From: Clostridia bacterium
GTDB taxonomy: Bacteria; Bacillota; Clostridia; Oscillospirales; Acutalibacteraceae
DNA: 64,000 bases
Reading direction: 5' to 3'
NCBI GenBank assembly: GCA_017513195.1
Contig: JAFXGM010000026.1
Span: forward strand, 1-64,000
Shown here: positions 7,135 through 16,286 of the stretch, piece after piece
Layout: each line of letters begins with the position of its first letter
How positions within the stretch are numbered: the first letter of the stretch is position 1
The notes under the pieces: model-generated
The model's database searches: none
What the model saw: the letters and a program-made list of their open reading frames with translations, nothing else
What the model was told of the DNA's origin: nothing
Program-made: the position numbers and the translations under genes

Positions 7135-10100
7135 TTGCTGAAACTGATTTATAAAATCATAGATATAACTAAAAACTTTCTTATTAAATTTTGCAAAATG
7201 AATGTTAATAAGCTGGATAATATAGATAATGATTCTTCTTTTAATTCGCTTATGCCAAAAGAAAATATAGATATATCGAACTATCGTGAAGCGCTTGATT
7301 ATATTTTTAGTTCAAAAGATGTGATTAAAAATATTGCTATTTTAGGTGCATATGGGTCAGGTAAAAGCAGTATAGTTAATACTTATGAAAAACAGCATCC
7401 CGAACATAACTTTATACATGTTTCGTTAGCTCACTTTAATAATAATTTAGAAAATTCAAAAGACAGTAAAGGTGATAGATGTGTCAATTTGAGTGAAAAT
7501 TCAATTTCCTATCTATTAGAAGGTAAAATATTAAATCAATTAATTCATCAAATTAAAGTTTCAAATATTAAAGATACTAATTTTAATATTAAGAGATCTT
7601 TACCGTGGTATCAAAAGTTATTCTATTCCTTTGCTATGTTTTTTATAATTCTTTCGATATTTTATGTAACTTTATATTCTAAATGGAATTCTTGGATTAT
7701 ATCAAACAATTACGAATTCTTAACATTTACTTTATCGGATATTTTCCAACTTGTTGTTTTCAGTGGGTGTATACTTATTCTCGCTGTATTAATATTTTGT
7801 TTTGTATCTAGAAGCGGGCATTTTAAAAGACTAAAAAAGCTGGGCATTAAAAGTGTCGTTGATATTGAAGTGTTCGATTCATCAAACGAATCTTCTTTTG
7901 ATAAATATCTTAATGAGGTTATTTATCTTTTCCAAAATAGTAAAGCTGATGTAATTGTTTTTGAAGATTTGGACAGATATGACTCGGTAGCAATTTTTGA
8001 AAAACTACGTGAAATTAATTACCTAATCAATAACAAAAGCACTAATAAAACCATAAGATTTTTATATTTAATCAGAGATGATATTTTCAACAGTGTTGAA
8101 CGTAGTAAGTTTTTTGACTTCATTATCCCAATAGTCCCTGTGATTGATATTACAAACTCTTCTGATAAGTTTTCGAAGCTGTTAGAAGATGCAAATTGTA
8201 TGGAAGGTTTAGACAAACACTTCATATACGATTTGGCATATTACATCAACGATATGAGGCTGCTATACAACATAGTAAATGAATTTCAAATTTATAGAAA
8301 GATAATTAATCCGAAACAAAACACGAATTACAATGCCAATTATCAACTTGCTATAATTGTGTATAAAAATTTATTTCCCGAAGATTTTCATGCGTTACAG
8401 TCTGGTCGTGGATATGTATATGATATATTCAAAAGCAAAAATGATTTGTGTGATATTCTTAAAGCGGATTATATAAAAAGAAAATCTGAACTATCTGATG
8501 AACTAAAGCTTTTTGAAGAACAAAAGATACATAACATTGATGAATTAAATGCATTATATTTCCCAATTGTTAATGGAGATGTGCGTATTGCAAACGAGAC
8601 AATACCTCAAGATATATCAAGAGTAGATTTAGTTAAGAAAATTATTCATACTAAAAATTCGGTAACCGTTTTAAAGAATGGTTATACGCTGCAAATTACT
8701 GTAAAAGATATGGTTAAAAAAATGGAGGATAATCCAGAATACAATTCGAAACGTGAGATTATAGAATTATATTCTCGCGAAAATCTAAAAAATATATCTG
8801 ATAAAATCGAGTCTTATACCAAGGAAATTAATATTATTTCTACAAAAAGGCTAAAAGCATTAATCAATGATGCTGGTGCTGATGAATTTTGGGAGAATTT
8901 TAATAAAAAATATAAAGATATAGAGAATGAGCTTCACCACATAACTTTAGATAGAAATTTTCCTGTTATTAAGTATTTGATAACCAATGGTTTATTAAAC
9001 GAAGATTACAATTTGTATTCAAGTTATATTTATTCTGATGAATTAACGCCGGCTGACAGAGGATTTATATTATCAGTAAACGAAGGCAAACAAAACCCTT
9101 ATACTTACAAGTTGGACAATCCACAAAAGGTCGTGGAGCATATCAACCCTGCAGTATTTTTGTTAAGCAATATACACAATTTTGATTTGTTAGAATATGT
9201 ACTTAAAAACAAAAAAGATGATATTATTATAAATTGGTTTAACACAATAGATGCCTATGGAAATAACGGTTATAGATTTATAATAGAATTTATCATGATG
9301 CATATAGAAGAATCAGACATGTTAAGTTATATTGTTATGCATAGACCCAAATGGTTGCATGTATGGTATAGTGAACGACTTATTAACGAGGTGGATTTTA
9401 GAAAAATTCTGTTTGCTATTATTGATGCATGTCCTGTAAATGCTTTAGAAAATATCAATGAGGATATGTGGCTAACTAAGAAAATTTCTAATGATTCGAG
9501 TTATCTTGTGATAGATACTACCAACATTTCCAAGTATTGTCAGGCGTTAAATTCTCTAGGTGTCATATTTAGCAATATTGTTGCTAATGAAAGAACCAAA
9601 GAAGTATTGGATTTCGTTTATAAGAATAATATGTATGAAATTAATACTGGGAATATAGTTGAGATTGTATCAATATATACTAAATTTAATATCAATAAAG
9701 ACGTTGTAAGATTCTGTTCATATGTTTATAAAAACATCGAAAAACCTATTTGTAAATATCTTTTAAGTGATTGTAATAATCTTATTGAATTTGTTTTAAG
9801 TTATTCTAAACGTAAATTTAATGATGAGCAAAATGTTATTCTGAATATATTGAATAACGAAAAAGTAACCAGTGAAAATAAAATGGCGTATATGGAAAAA
9901 AGCTCGGTTAAAATTATAAATATTTCAAATGTGACTGAACTAACGCTTTGGCCTGATTTGTTAACTATTAAAGCTTTTCAACCAACTTGGCGAAATTATT
10001 TAACATACTTTTGCAAAATAGAAATATCAGACGAAAGTATTTCTAACGAATTAATTATATGTATGACTTCGGCTAAGAATTCTAAAGTGCTTGCGTTTAA

Positions 10101-10938
10101 AAACTTAAGAGATTACATTGGTGAGGAAAATGCCAGTGAATTTCTCAAAAAACTGGTTTATACAAAATTTTCGGATCATTCTGATTATAGAAGGATTTTA
10201 AAACAAATTGGTTTTATCTTTAACTCATTCACATATAAATCTCTTGAAAATTGGCAAATCACTAGTTTGCTTGAGCTTAACTGTATATCTAGAACAAAAG
10301 AAAATTACAATTTCTTTAAGCAAAATTATGCGAAAAACACCCAGGATTTTCTGTTTTTAGGCAATTCAAAAAGTGCTTTTAAGCTTTTAAAGGATAAAGA
10401 AATTACTTTAGAATCTAGTGAAATTTTGAATCTTCTATCCGATGTACGAATTGATGATGAACAATCAAAAATTTTGTTAAACTTGTATGGTGGCAATATT
10501 TCACTTGAAAACAAAAAGTATTCCGATGAAGTTTGCTGTGAAATTATCAAGAACCATTTTAATGTTGAGGATTTGCCATGGATATTGAAAAGATATCAAT
10601 CTTTCGGCGCGAAAACAAAAGAAATTGTTTTGGATTATGCGAAACAGAATTCAAGCAGAATTATTTCAATAGTCACGGCACAAAAATGTTTGCCTATACG
10701 TATTTATTCTATGTTTATTTCCGAGAGTGTTTGTACAAAAGACGTATTGAAAACATTATTGGATGCGTTAAGTGATACACGTTATAAAGATTTGTGTAAA
10801 CACGGGAAAAGTCCCTCGTTCGAAAATTTGGAATATAATGTAGTAATATTGAATTATTTTAAAGAAGAAGGATGGATATCTAGCTATAGTGAGTTGAACG
10901 GTAAACTGCGAGGCTATCCAAAGCGCAAGGTGTCATAA
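7135..10938 (+). CDS. YobI-like membrane-associated P-loop NTPase
   Basis: This 1267-aa protein starts at TTG, 7 nt after a strong AGGAGGT. The Walker A motif GAYGSGKSS is at residues 71-79. Two adjacent membrane segments follow, at about 163-182 and 204-225. The Walker B motif VIVFEDLDRYDS is at about 273-284, and RFLYLIRDDIF (about 308-318) resembles the sensor strand. This order (P-loop, two inserted membrane helices, E-D-L-D-R) is that of the YobI-type/KAP-related NTPases; Bacillus YobI has a similar length. The remaining ~900 residues are Asn/Ile/Lys-rich helical repeats without a recognised domain. It is transcribed alone, and base composition is visibly more AT-rich than in the flanking housekeeping genes. 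This suggests horizontal acquisition. A conflict or defence role is possible but inferred. Confidence 0.8.
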   Translation: MLKLIYKIIDITKNFLIKFCKMNVNKLDNIDNDSSFNSLMPKENIDISNYREALDYIFSSKDVIKNIAILGAYGSGKSSIVNTYEKQHPEHNFIHVSLAHFNNNLENSKDSKGDRCVNLSENSISYLLEGKILNQLIHQIKVSNIKDTNFNIKRSLPWYQKLFYSFAMFFIILSIFYVTLYSKWNSWIISNNYEFLTFTLSDIFQLVVFSGCILILAVLIFCFVSRSGHFKRLKKLGIKSVVDIEVFDSSNESSFDKYLNEVIYLFQNSKADVIVFEDLDRYDSVAIFEKLREINYLINNKSTNKTIRFLYLIRDDIFNSVERSKFFDFIIPIVPVIDITNSSDKFSKLLEDANCMEGLDKHFIYDLAYYINDMRLLYNIVNEFQIYRKIINPKQNTNYNANYQLAIIVYKNLFPEDFHALQSGRGYVYDIFKSKNDLCDILKADYIKRKSELSDELKLFEEQKIHNIDELNALYFPIVNGDVRIANETIPQDISRVDLVKKIIHTKNSVTVLKNGYTLQITVKDMVKKMEDNPEYNSKREIIELYSRENLKNISDKIESYTKEINIISTKRLKALINDAGADEFWENFNKKYKDIENELHHITLDRNFPVIKYLITNGLLNEDYNLYSSYIYSDELTPADRGFILSVNEGKQNPYTYKLDNPQKVVEHINPAVFLLSNIHNFDLLEYVLKNKKDDIIINWFNTIDAYGNNGYRFIIEFIMMHIEESDMLSYIVMHRPKWLHVWYSERLINEVDFRKILFAIIDACPVNALENINEDMWLTKKISNDSSYLVIDTTNISKYCQALNSLGVIFSNIVANERTKEVLDFVYKNNMYEINTGNIVEIVSIYTKFNINKDVVRFCSYVYKNIEKPICKYLLSDCNNLIEFVLSYSKRKFNDEQNVILNILNNEKVTSENKMAYMEKSSVKIINISNVTELTLWPDLLTIKAFQPTWRNYLTYFCKIEISDESISNELIICMTSAKNSKVLAFKNLRDYIGEENASEFLKKLVYTKFSDHSDYRRILKQIGFIFNSFTYKSLENWQITSLLELNCISRTKENYNFFKQNYAKNTQDFLFLGNSKSAFKLLKDKEITLESSEILNLLSDVRIDDEQSKILLNLYGGNISLENKKYSDEVCCEIIKNHFNVEDLPWILKRYQSFGAKTKEIVLDYAKQNSSRIISIVTAQKCLPIRIYSMFISESVCTKDVLKTLLDALSDTRYKDLCKHGKSPSFENLEYNVVILNYFKEEGWISSYSELNGKLRGYPKRKVS

Positions 10939-10990
10939 AATCTTAATAGGAAACAGTTATTAGCATTAGTAAGTAATGCAGAACGTAAAA

Positions 10991-11020
10991 GGCACGAACT
11001 GTGAAAAGTTCGTGCCTTTT
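10991..11020. terminator. Bidirectional terminator between convergent NTPase and SASP genes
   Basis: A perfect 10-bp stem GGCACGAACT/AGTTCGTGCC encloses a 6-nt loop. It is flanked by AAAA on the left and TTTT on the right, so it can serve both strands. Confidence 0.9.
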
Positions 11021-11027
11021 ACATTGC

Positions 11028-11264
11028 TTACACTACCAACCTAAAACTATATGTAAACTGCTTTTCGTGGCCGTTTACAGTGCGGTTGTTACGTGTGAAA
11101 TTCATATGTCGTACAGGACAGATGTTATTAACCATCTGACCGCCGATAGAACCTGCCTGCTTAGAGGTAAGGTCACCGTTATAACCCTGCTTAAGATTAA
11201 CGCCTACTTCATTTGCGGCTTCCATCTTAAAACGATTAAGTGCTTCGCTGTTCTTTTTAGCCAT
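11028..11264 (-). CDS. Alpha/beta-type small acid-soluble spore protein
   Basis: The 78-aa product contains the SASP signature: FKMEAANEVGVNL (with the KMEAA-E region that fits the GPR protease cleavage site), GYNGDLTSKQAGSIGGQMV and a basic tail. Alpha/beta SASPs coat and protect spore DNA and supply amino acids on germination. The ATG is preceded by AAGGAGTG. The C-terminal ~25 residues (RHMNFTRNNRTVNGHEKQF...) are longer than usual and less conserved. A forespore sigma-G promoter is expected, but I see no convincing match upstream. The gene is direct evidence that the organism sporulates, or did recently. Confidence 0.92.
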   Translation of the reverse strand: MAKKNSEALNRFKMEAANEVGVNLKQGYNGDLTSKQAGSIGGQMVNNICPVRHMNFTRNNRTVNGHEKQFTYSFRLVV

Positions 11265-11401
11265 CGTGTTTCACTCCTTACATACACAAATTTTGTTTGC
11301 GTTTGCAATATTATCTTGTGAATATTATATTCGTTTATTATAGGTAATTTTTGCGACTGTTGTTAAAATTTTCTTTTTGTAAAGACAGTAATTTTAAGTG
11401 C

Positions 11402-11430
11402 TTGTAATATTTATTTGATTGGATTATAAT
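11402..11430 (+). promoter_or_regulatory. Promoter of the fumarate-reductase-like pair
   Basis: TTGTAA (11402-11407), 17 bp, and TATAAT (11425-11430) are followed by AAGGAG and the TTG start at 11463. Confidence 0.75.
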
Positions 11431-11462
11431 GTAATAAATCTTTAATAAGGAGAAAACCAAGG

Positions 11463-12134
11463 TTGGAAAACACAGTAAGCATTTTTCTTTTTGGTAAAAA
11501 ATACGAAGTGCCCGATAATCTTACAATTATGACAGCTATGGAACAAGTTGGTTACGTGCTGCTTCGCGGTTGTGGCTGCAGAAATGGTTTTTGTGGTGCT
11601 TGTGCTACCTTTTATAGAATAAATGATGATAAACCTCAAGTGTGTCTTGCTTGTCAAACCAAAGTTCAAGATAATATGCACATTGCGGCATTGCCGTCGT
11701 TCCCGCTAAAAAAACAAATATATAATATTAATGAAATATCGCCTGACGAAACTGTCATGATGCAGCTTTATCCTGAAATTTATAATTGCATAGGCTGTAA
11801 TTTGTGTAACACAAACTGCCCGAAGGGATTAGATGTTAAAGCGTATATAGAAAGCGCAAAAAACGGTGATTTTAAAAGATGCGCCGAACAATCCTTCGAG
11901 TGCGTAATGTGCGGCGCGTGTGCGTCACGTTGCCCGGCGGGTATTTCCCAACCGCAGGTTGCAATGCTTGCGCGAAGAATCAATGGTAAGTATTTATCAC
12001 CCGAATCAAAACATTTAAAAGACCGTATAAAAGAAATTGAAAACGGCGATTTTAGTGAGCTTATTGAATCACTTATGCAAAAGCCAATTGAAGAAATTAA
12101 AGAACTTTATAACAATAGAAAAATTGAAAAGTAG
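11463..12134 (+). CDS. Succinate dehydrogenase/fumarate-reductase-type iron-sulfur subunit
   Basis: The 223-aa protein has an N-terminal 2Fe-2S ferredoxin-like domain with Cys ligands in GCGCRNGFCGAC plus a later CLAC. Two tetra-Cys clusters follow, CIGCNLCNTNCPKG and CVMCGACASRCPAG. This is the SdhB/FrdB/TfrB arrangement, which passes electrons to the flavoprotein encoded immediately downstream. No membrane anchor subunit is encoded nearby, so the enzyme is probably soluble, as in thiol- or NADH-linked fumarate reductases. The start is TTG with AAGGAG 10 nt upstream. The stop TAG at 12132 abuts the ribosome site of the next gene, so the two genes form an operon. Confidence 0.85.
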   Translation: MENTVSIFLFGKKYEVPDNLTIMTAMEQVGYVLLRGCGCRNGFCGACATFYRINDDKPQVCLACQTKVQDNMHIAALPSFPLKKQIYNINEISPDETVMMQLYPEIYNCIGCNLCNTNCPKGLDVKAYIESAKNGDFKRCAEQSFECVMCGACASRCPAGISQPQVAMLARRINGKYLSPESKHLKDRIKEIENGDFSELIESLMQKPIEEIKELYNNRKIEK

Positions 12135-12138
12135 GGAG

Positions 12139-13761
12139 GTGCATCATACGTATTCGGAAAAAATAAAAGAATCATTAAAGCTTGTTGAAGCAATGCGTGA
12201 AAAGAATATTATGTCAGAACCGAATCGTATGACATCAGAGCAAAAAAACAATTTGCTTGCTTCTTTTCATCCCGATTATAATGAAAAATATTTTGATACA
12301 CTTAAAATTGGTCCAAACAAAGGTGATAGGGTTCCTGTAGAATTGGCAAATATTTTGCAGTCGCACAGCCGAATAAAACCAGATAGTGTTGACCTTACTA
12401 AACCTGATTTTGAAACCGACGTACTTATTATTGGTGGCGGCGGAGCGGGTGCTGTGGCAGCTATTGAAGCAAACAACGCAGGTGCCAACGTTACTATTGT
12501 TACCAAGCTGCGCATGGGAGATTCCAATACTATAATGGCAGAGGGTGGTATTCAAGCGGCAGATAAGCCTAACGATTCGCCGGAAATTCATTTTTTAGAT
12601 GCTTTTGGCGGCGGTCATTTTGCTGCAAAGCGTGAACTGCTTGCAAAGCTTGTTTACAATGCACCCGAAACGATACTATGGCTTGAGAAACTAGGCGTTG
12701 AGTTTGACAAAGATGATAGTGGTGATATGTCAACAACGCATGGTGGCGGTACATCTCGTAAACGTATGCATGCAGCAAAGGATTATACCGGTGCAGAGAT
12801 TATGCGTACGTTGCGCGATGAGGTGATAAATCGTCAAATAAACGTAATTGAATATACATCGGCCATTGAACTCGTTCTCGATAAAAAAGGAAATGCCGCG
12901 GGTGCTATACTTATGAATATGGAAAGCGGCAAGCTGATGGTAGCAAAAGCAAAAACTGTTATTATTGCTACCGGTGGAGCAGGACGGATGCATTATCAAG
13001 GATTTCCAACCTCTAATCACTATGGTGCTACTGCCGATGGGTTAGTTTTAGGTTATCGCGCAGGCGCCAAACTGATTTACGTCGAAACATTACAGTATCA
13101 TCCAACTGGCGCTGCATATCCCAATCAAATTTTAGGCTCTCTGGTTACCGAAAAGGCGCGTTCACTTGGGGCAAAGCTAGTAAATAAAAAGGGCGAAGTC
13201 TTTGTCCATCCGCTTGAAACGCGTGACGTTACAACCGCGGCTATAATTCGCGAGTGCAGCGCTTGTGATAATGGTGTTGATGTGGGTGATTGCAGGGGTG
13301 CTTGGCTTGATACTCCTATGATTGAAAAAATTGGCGGAGAAGGTACTATCCAAAAACGTATTCCCGCAATGCTTCGTATGTTTCAAAAATACGGTATCGA
13401 TATTCGGAAGGAGCCGATTCTTGTTTACCCGACACTTCACTATCAAAATGGCGGGCTTGATATTGATGAAAACTGTATGTCAACAAGTATAAATAATTTA
13501 TTTGTTGCGGGTGAAGTAGCGGGCGGAATCCATGGTAAAAATCGTTTGATGGGTAATTCACTGCTTGATATAATTGTTTTTGGACGTAGTGCAGGTGCCA
13601 ATGCGGCGTCTATAGCAAAGCAAATTACTCTTGGAGAACTAACATTGTCACACATAGAAAAATATGAAGAAGAAATGTTGAGTGCAGGCATTACAACTAG
13701 TGCTGTTGCTCCTAAATTACTTCCTGATTATACAAATAACAAAAAAAGCACTCAAAAATGA
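12139..13761 (+). CDS. FAD-binding fumarate reductase/L-aspartate-oxidase-like flavoprotein
   Basis: The dinucleotide-binding motif DVLIIGGGGAGAVAAIEA begins near residue 94. FAD contacts follow in GDSNTIMAEGGIQAA and in the HGGGTSRKRMHAAKDYTG region. Substrate-site elements include ETLQYHPTGAAYP and the Arg of ETRDVTTAAI. It partners the iron-sulfur subunit upstream. The start is uncertain. A strong GGAGG at 12135-12139 has ideal 8-nt spacing to an in-frame ACG at 12148, whose next residues (T-Y-S-E-K-I) look like the usual protein start. GTG at 12139 is the nearest conventional codon but overlaps that ribosome site. The next ATG is at 12193. An upstream TTG at 12037 would overlap the preceding gene by 98 nt and is unlikely. 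Confidence 0.85.
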   Translation: MHHTYSEKIKESLKLVEAMREKNIMSEPNRMTSEQKNNLLASFHPDYNEKYFDTLKIGPNKGDRVPVELANILQSHSRIKPDSVDLTKPDFETDVLIIGGGGAGAVAAIEANNAGANVTIVTKLRMGDSNTIMAEGGIQAADKPNDSPEIHFLDAFGGGHFAAKRELLAKLVYNAPETILWLEKLGVEFDKDDSGDMSTTHGGGTSRKRMHAAKDYTGAEIMRTLRDEVINRQINVIEYTSAIELVLDKKGNAAGAILMNMESGKLMVAKAKTVIIATGGAGRMHYQGFPTSNHYGATADGLVLGYRAGAKLIYVETLQYHPTGAAYPNQILGSLVTEKARSLGAKLVNKKGEVFVHPLETRDVTTAAIIRECSACDNGVDVGDCRGAWLDTPMIEKIGGEGTIQKRIPAMLRMFQKYGIDIRKEPILVYPTLHYQNGGLDIDENCMSTSINNLFVAGEVAGGIHGKNRLMGNSLLDIIVFGRSAGANAASIAKQITLGELTLSHIEKYEEEMLSAGITTSAVAPKLLPDYTNNKKSTQK

Positions 13762-13770
13762 GTGCTTTTT
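13742..13770. terminator. Bidirectional terminator overlapping the flavoprotein stop codon
   Basis: AGCACTC/GAGTGCT closes on AAAAAT with A-rich and T-rich flanks. It serves the convergent flavoprotein and LCP genes, and the TGA stop lies inside the stem. Confidence 0.85.
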
Positions 13771-14781
13771 CTACTGCTTTGGTGTATAGAAAACATCAAT
13801 AACCGTTTGTAATGTTGATTCTTTATCGGCTTCAAACTCAACCCATTCTTCACCTTGATTTAGCGTACCTTCTATGGTCTTGTACTGTATAGTATCGCCA
13901 AAATTCATTGTTAAACAATTTTGTGCAAGATAGGCGATTTGTGCGAATGAAATGTCGCTGTTAAAGTATGGTGAAAGAGCAGTGTAAAGTGTTGCGAGTT
14001 TTGTATAATCGTTTGATATTTCGTTGCCGGTTTCATTCATTAGTGCGGATAAAAACTGTTTTTGGCGAGCCATACGTCGTGCGTTTGCTTCAACATCGTT
14101 TCCGCGATATGAAATATATGCCGTTGCCTTTTGACCATACAGGTTTAGCTTTTCTCCTTTTTTAAAGAAATACTGACTATCTGTTGAATCTTCTAAACAG
14201 GTTAATTTGACTCCACCAACCAAATCGGTTAATTTTTCCACGCCTTCCATTTCAATCGTAACAAAAGAACTAATGTTGATTCCGTATAGCAAACGTTTGA
14301 CAGAGGTTAAAACATTTTGCGAGCTTTGTTCGGTCGTGTTTCCGTATGCGTAGGCAAGACATAACTGTTCGTGTTTGGTGCCGGCGAATTTTCCATCTTG
14401 AGTGTAAAGGTTTACATCAACCATTGTTTCGCGTGAAATTGGTATAATGCAAGTTCTTTTTGTTTCTGTGTCTATTGTAGCTACAAATATAACGTCAGCT
14501 TGGCCGTTGTTGCCACTGCCAAAGTTTTCGTTAACATTTTCGCGGTCTATTCCCATAACTAAAACGCTTACAATGTTTTCATTTAAAGTGTATTTTTTGC
14601 CATTATATGTTATGGTTGTTTCGTCTTCAACTGTTACTTCTTCGGCTGAAATATGTGTGTCGGCATTGTGAAATTGCGATTTACCAACATATGTTAAAAT
14701 AAGAAATGTGCCAACTAAAGCCAAAACAATAGATAACAAAACAGCAAGCACAATTATAATTATTTTTTTGGTCTTTTTCAT
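13771..14781 (-). CDS. LytR-CpsA-Psr (LCP) family cell-wall polymer ligase
   Basis: The protein has a short basic N-terminus, one membrane helix (about residues 7-30) and then an extracellular LCP domain: VSVLVMGIDRE near residue 80, an Asp/Arg-rich catalytic core including ADVIFVATIDTETK, ISRETMVDV and a later VEKLTDLVGGV. LCP enzymes transfer undecaprenyl-linked polymers such as teichoic acids or capsule to peptidoglycan. ATG at 14781 is chosen over a GTG three codons upstream because GGTGAT is properly spaced from the ATG. It has its own consensus promoter and is divergent from trkA. Family known; the transferred polymer is not visible here. Confidence 0.88.
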   Translation of the reverse strand: MKKTKKIIIIVLAVLLSIVLALVGTFLILTYVGKSQFHNADTHISAEEVTVEDETTITYNGKKYTLNENIVSVLVMGIDRENVNENFGSGNNGQADVIFVATIDTETKRTCIIPISRETMVDVNLYTQDGKFAGTKHEQLCLAYAYGNTTEQSSQNVLTSVKRLLYGINISSFVTIEMEGVEKLTDLVGGVKLTCLEDSTDSQYFFKKGEKLNLYGQKATAYISYRGNDVEANARRMARQKQFLSALMNETGNEISNDYTKLATLYTALSPYFNSDISFAQIAYLAQNCLTMNFGDTIQYKTIEGTLNQGEEWVEFEADKESTLQTVIDVFYTPKQ

Positions 14782-14810
14782 AACGATCACCGAGCTTTCT
14801 TTTCGGTAAT

Positions 14811-14839
14811 ATTATAAAACTTATACAGCTTAATGTCAA
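14811..14839 (-). promoter_or_regulatory. Consensus sigma-A promoter of the LCP gene
   Basis: Reading the minus strand: TTGACA (14834-14839), a 17-bp spacer and TATAAT (14811-14816). Confidence 0.85.
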
Positions 14840-14853
14840 TGCGAAAAAAGTAG

Positions 14854-14882
14854 TGGAAAAAATAAAACATATGTTGTATAAT
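14854..14882 (+). promoter_or_regulatory. Promoter of the potassium-uptake operon
   Basis: TGGAAA (14854-14859), 17 bp, TATAAT (14877-14882). GGAGTGAT then precedes the trkA ATG. Confidence 0.65.
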
Positions 14883-14916
14883 AAAATAATCAATACGCTA
14901 TCGGAGTGATAAGTAG

Positions 14917-16281
14917 ATGAAAATAATTATTGTAGGCGGCGGTAAAATAGGCGCCACTTTAATAGAGAGTCTAGAAGGCGAAGGTCACGATATTATATTT
15001 GTTGACTGCGATCAAAAGGTTGTTGACGAAATGAATAATATTTACGACGTTATGTGTGTTTGCGGTAACGCCGTAGATAATGATACGCTTGATGAAGCGC
15101 AGGTATCGGCAGCAGATTTGTTAATTGCCGTAACAAACTCTGATGAAATTAATATGCTTATTTGCTTTATAGCAAAAAAAATGGGTGCGGCATATACGGT
15201 AGCGCGTGTTCGTAATCCCGAGTTCAACGATAAGAGAATGGAACAGGTAAAACAGTACCTTGATATATCACTCACCATAAATCCGGAACTTTTAGCGGCT
15301 TCGGAAATTTTTAACATATTAAAATTACCTGCTGCCATAAACATTGAAACCTTTTCAAGACGTAATTTTTCTATGATTGAGCTTTCGCTTAAGGATGGTT
15401 CGCATTTAGATGGAATGAGTCTTATTGATTTGCGCAAAAAATATGATCTTAATTTCTTGATTTCGGTTGTAAAACGCGGAGATGAGGTTTATATCCCAGA
15501 TGGTAATTTTGTGCTCAAATGTGGAGATCATATCTGCCTTACTGCAAATTTTATTGAAATTCAAAAGCTTTTAAAAACACTGGGTCTTGCTAAAAAGCAA
15601 TCTAAATCTGTAATGATTTTGGGTGCCACTACAACAAGCTATTATCTTGCCAAAATGCTTTTGCGTTCGGGTACCGACGTTACCATAATCGACAAAGATA
15701 TTAATCGTTGTAATCAATTTGCTGAAGAGTTGCCTGGAGCTGTTATCATAAACGGTGATGGTGCAGAGCAAGAAGTATTAATGGAAGAGGGAATTACATC
15801 TGTAGATGCATTTACAGCTCTAACAGGAATTGACGAAGAAAATATACTTATTTCATTTTTTGCACAGTCGCAAAATGTTCCGCGCGTTGTGGCAAAGGTT
15901 AATCGTAACGAGTTGGCGTCAATGGCCGAAAAGCTTGGACTTGACTCTATTGTATCTCCAAAAAAAGCGGCGGCAAACGTTGTTACAAGCTATGCACGTG
16001 CGCTTCAAAATTCGCTTGGTAGTAATGTTGAAACTATGTACAAGCTGATGGACGGAAGTGTTGAGGCACTTGAATTCAATGTTCAATCTGATTTCAAGGC
16101 GCAGCATATTCCGCTTAAAGAAATGAAATTAAAAAAAGACGTTCTTATTGCCGGTATTATAAGAAAAAGAAAAGCCTTCGTTCCTACCGGTAACGATGAA
16201 ATTATTGCAGGGGATAAAGTTGTTATAATTGCCAAATCTGATGATCAAAAAATGAATGACCTTTCGGACATTTTGAGGTAA
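14917..16281 (+). CDS. trkA: Trk potassium-uptake regulatory protein TrkA, duplicated RCK type
   Basis: The 454-aa protein has two RCK_N/RCK_C units, as in TrkA. The N-terminal Rossmann motif IIVGGGKIGATL binds NAD(H) and begins at residue 3. The second unit, near residue 232, reads MILGATTTSYYLAK and has lost the classical G-x-G-x-x-G, so nucleotide binding may be altered there. TrkA forms a cytoplasmic gating ring on the TrkH channel dimer and links potassium uptake to nucleotide state. The stop lies 5 nt before the trkH start. Four consecutive genes (TrkA, TrkH, KtrB-like, KtrA-like) are tightly packed and form one operon. Confidence 0.92.
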   Translation: MKIIIVGGGKIGATLIESLEGEGHDIIFVDCDQKVVDEMNNIYDVMCVCGNAVDNDTLDEAQVSAADLLIAVTNSDEINMLICFIAKKMGAAYTVARVRNPEFNDKRMEQVKQYLDISLTINPELLAASEIFNILKLPAAINIETFSRRNFSMIELSLKDGSHLDGMSLIDLRKKYDLNFLISVVKRGDEVYIPDGNFVLKCGDHICLTANFIEIQKLLKTLGLAKKQSKSVMILGATTTSYYLAKMLLRSGTDVTIIDKDINRCNQFAEELPGAVIINGDGAEQEVLMEEGITSVDAFTALTGIDEENILISFFAQSQNVPRVVAKVNRNELASMAEKLGLDSIVSPKKAAANVVTSYARALQNSLGSNVETMYKLMDGSVEALEFNVQSDFKAQHIPLKEMKLKKDVLIAGIIRKRKAFVPTGNDEIIAGDKVVIIAKSDDQKMNDLSDILR

Positions 16282-16286
16282 ATGCT

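Noticed and set aside
11001-11321. 106-aa plus-strand frame
   Set aside because: It is antisense to the SASP gene and begins inside the bidirectional terminator.
12037-12138. Upstream TTG start of the flavoprotein
   Set aside because: It would overlap the iron-sulfur gene by 98 nt, has no ribosome site and gives non-conserved residues.
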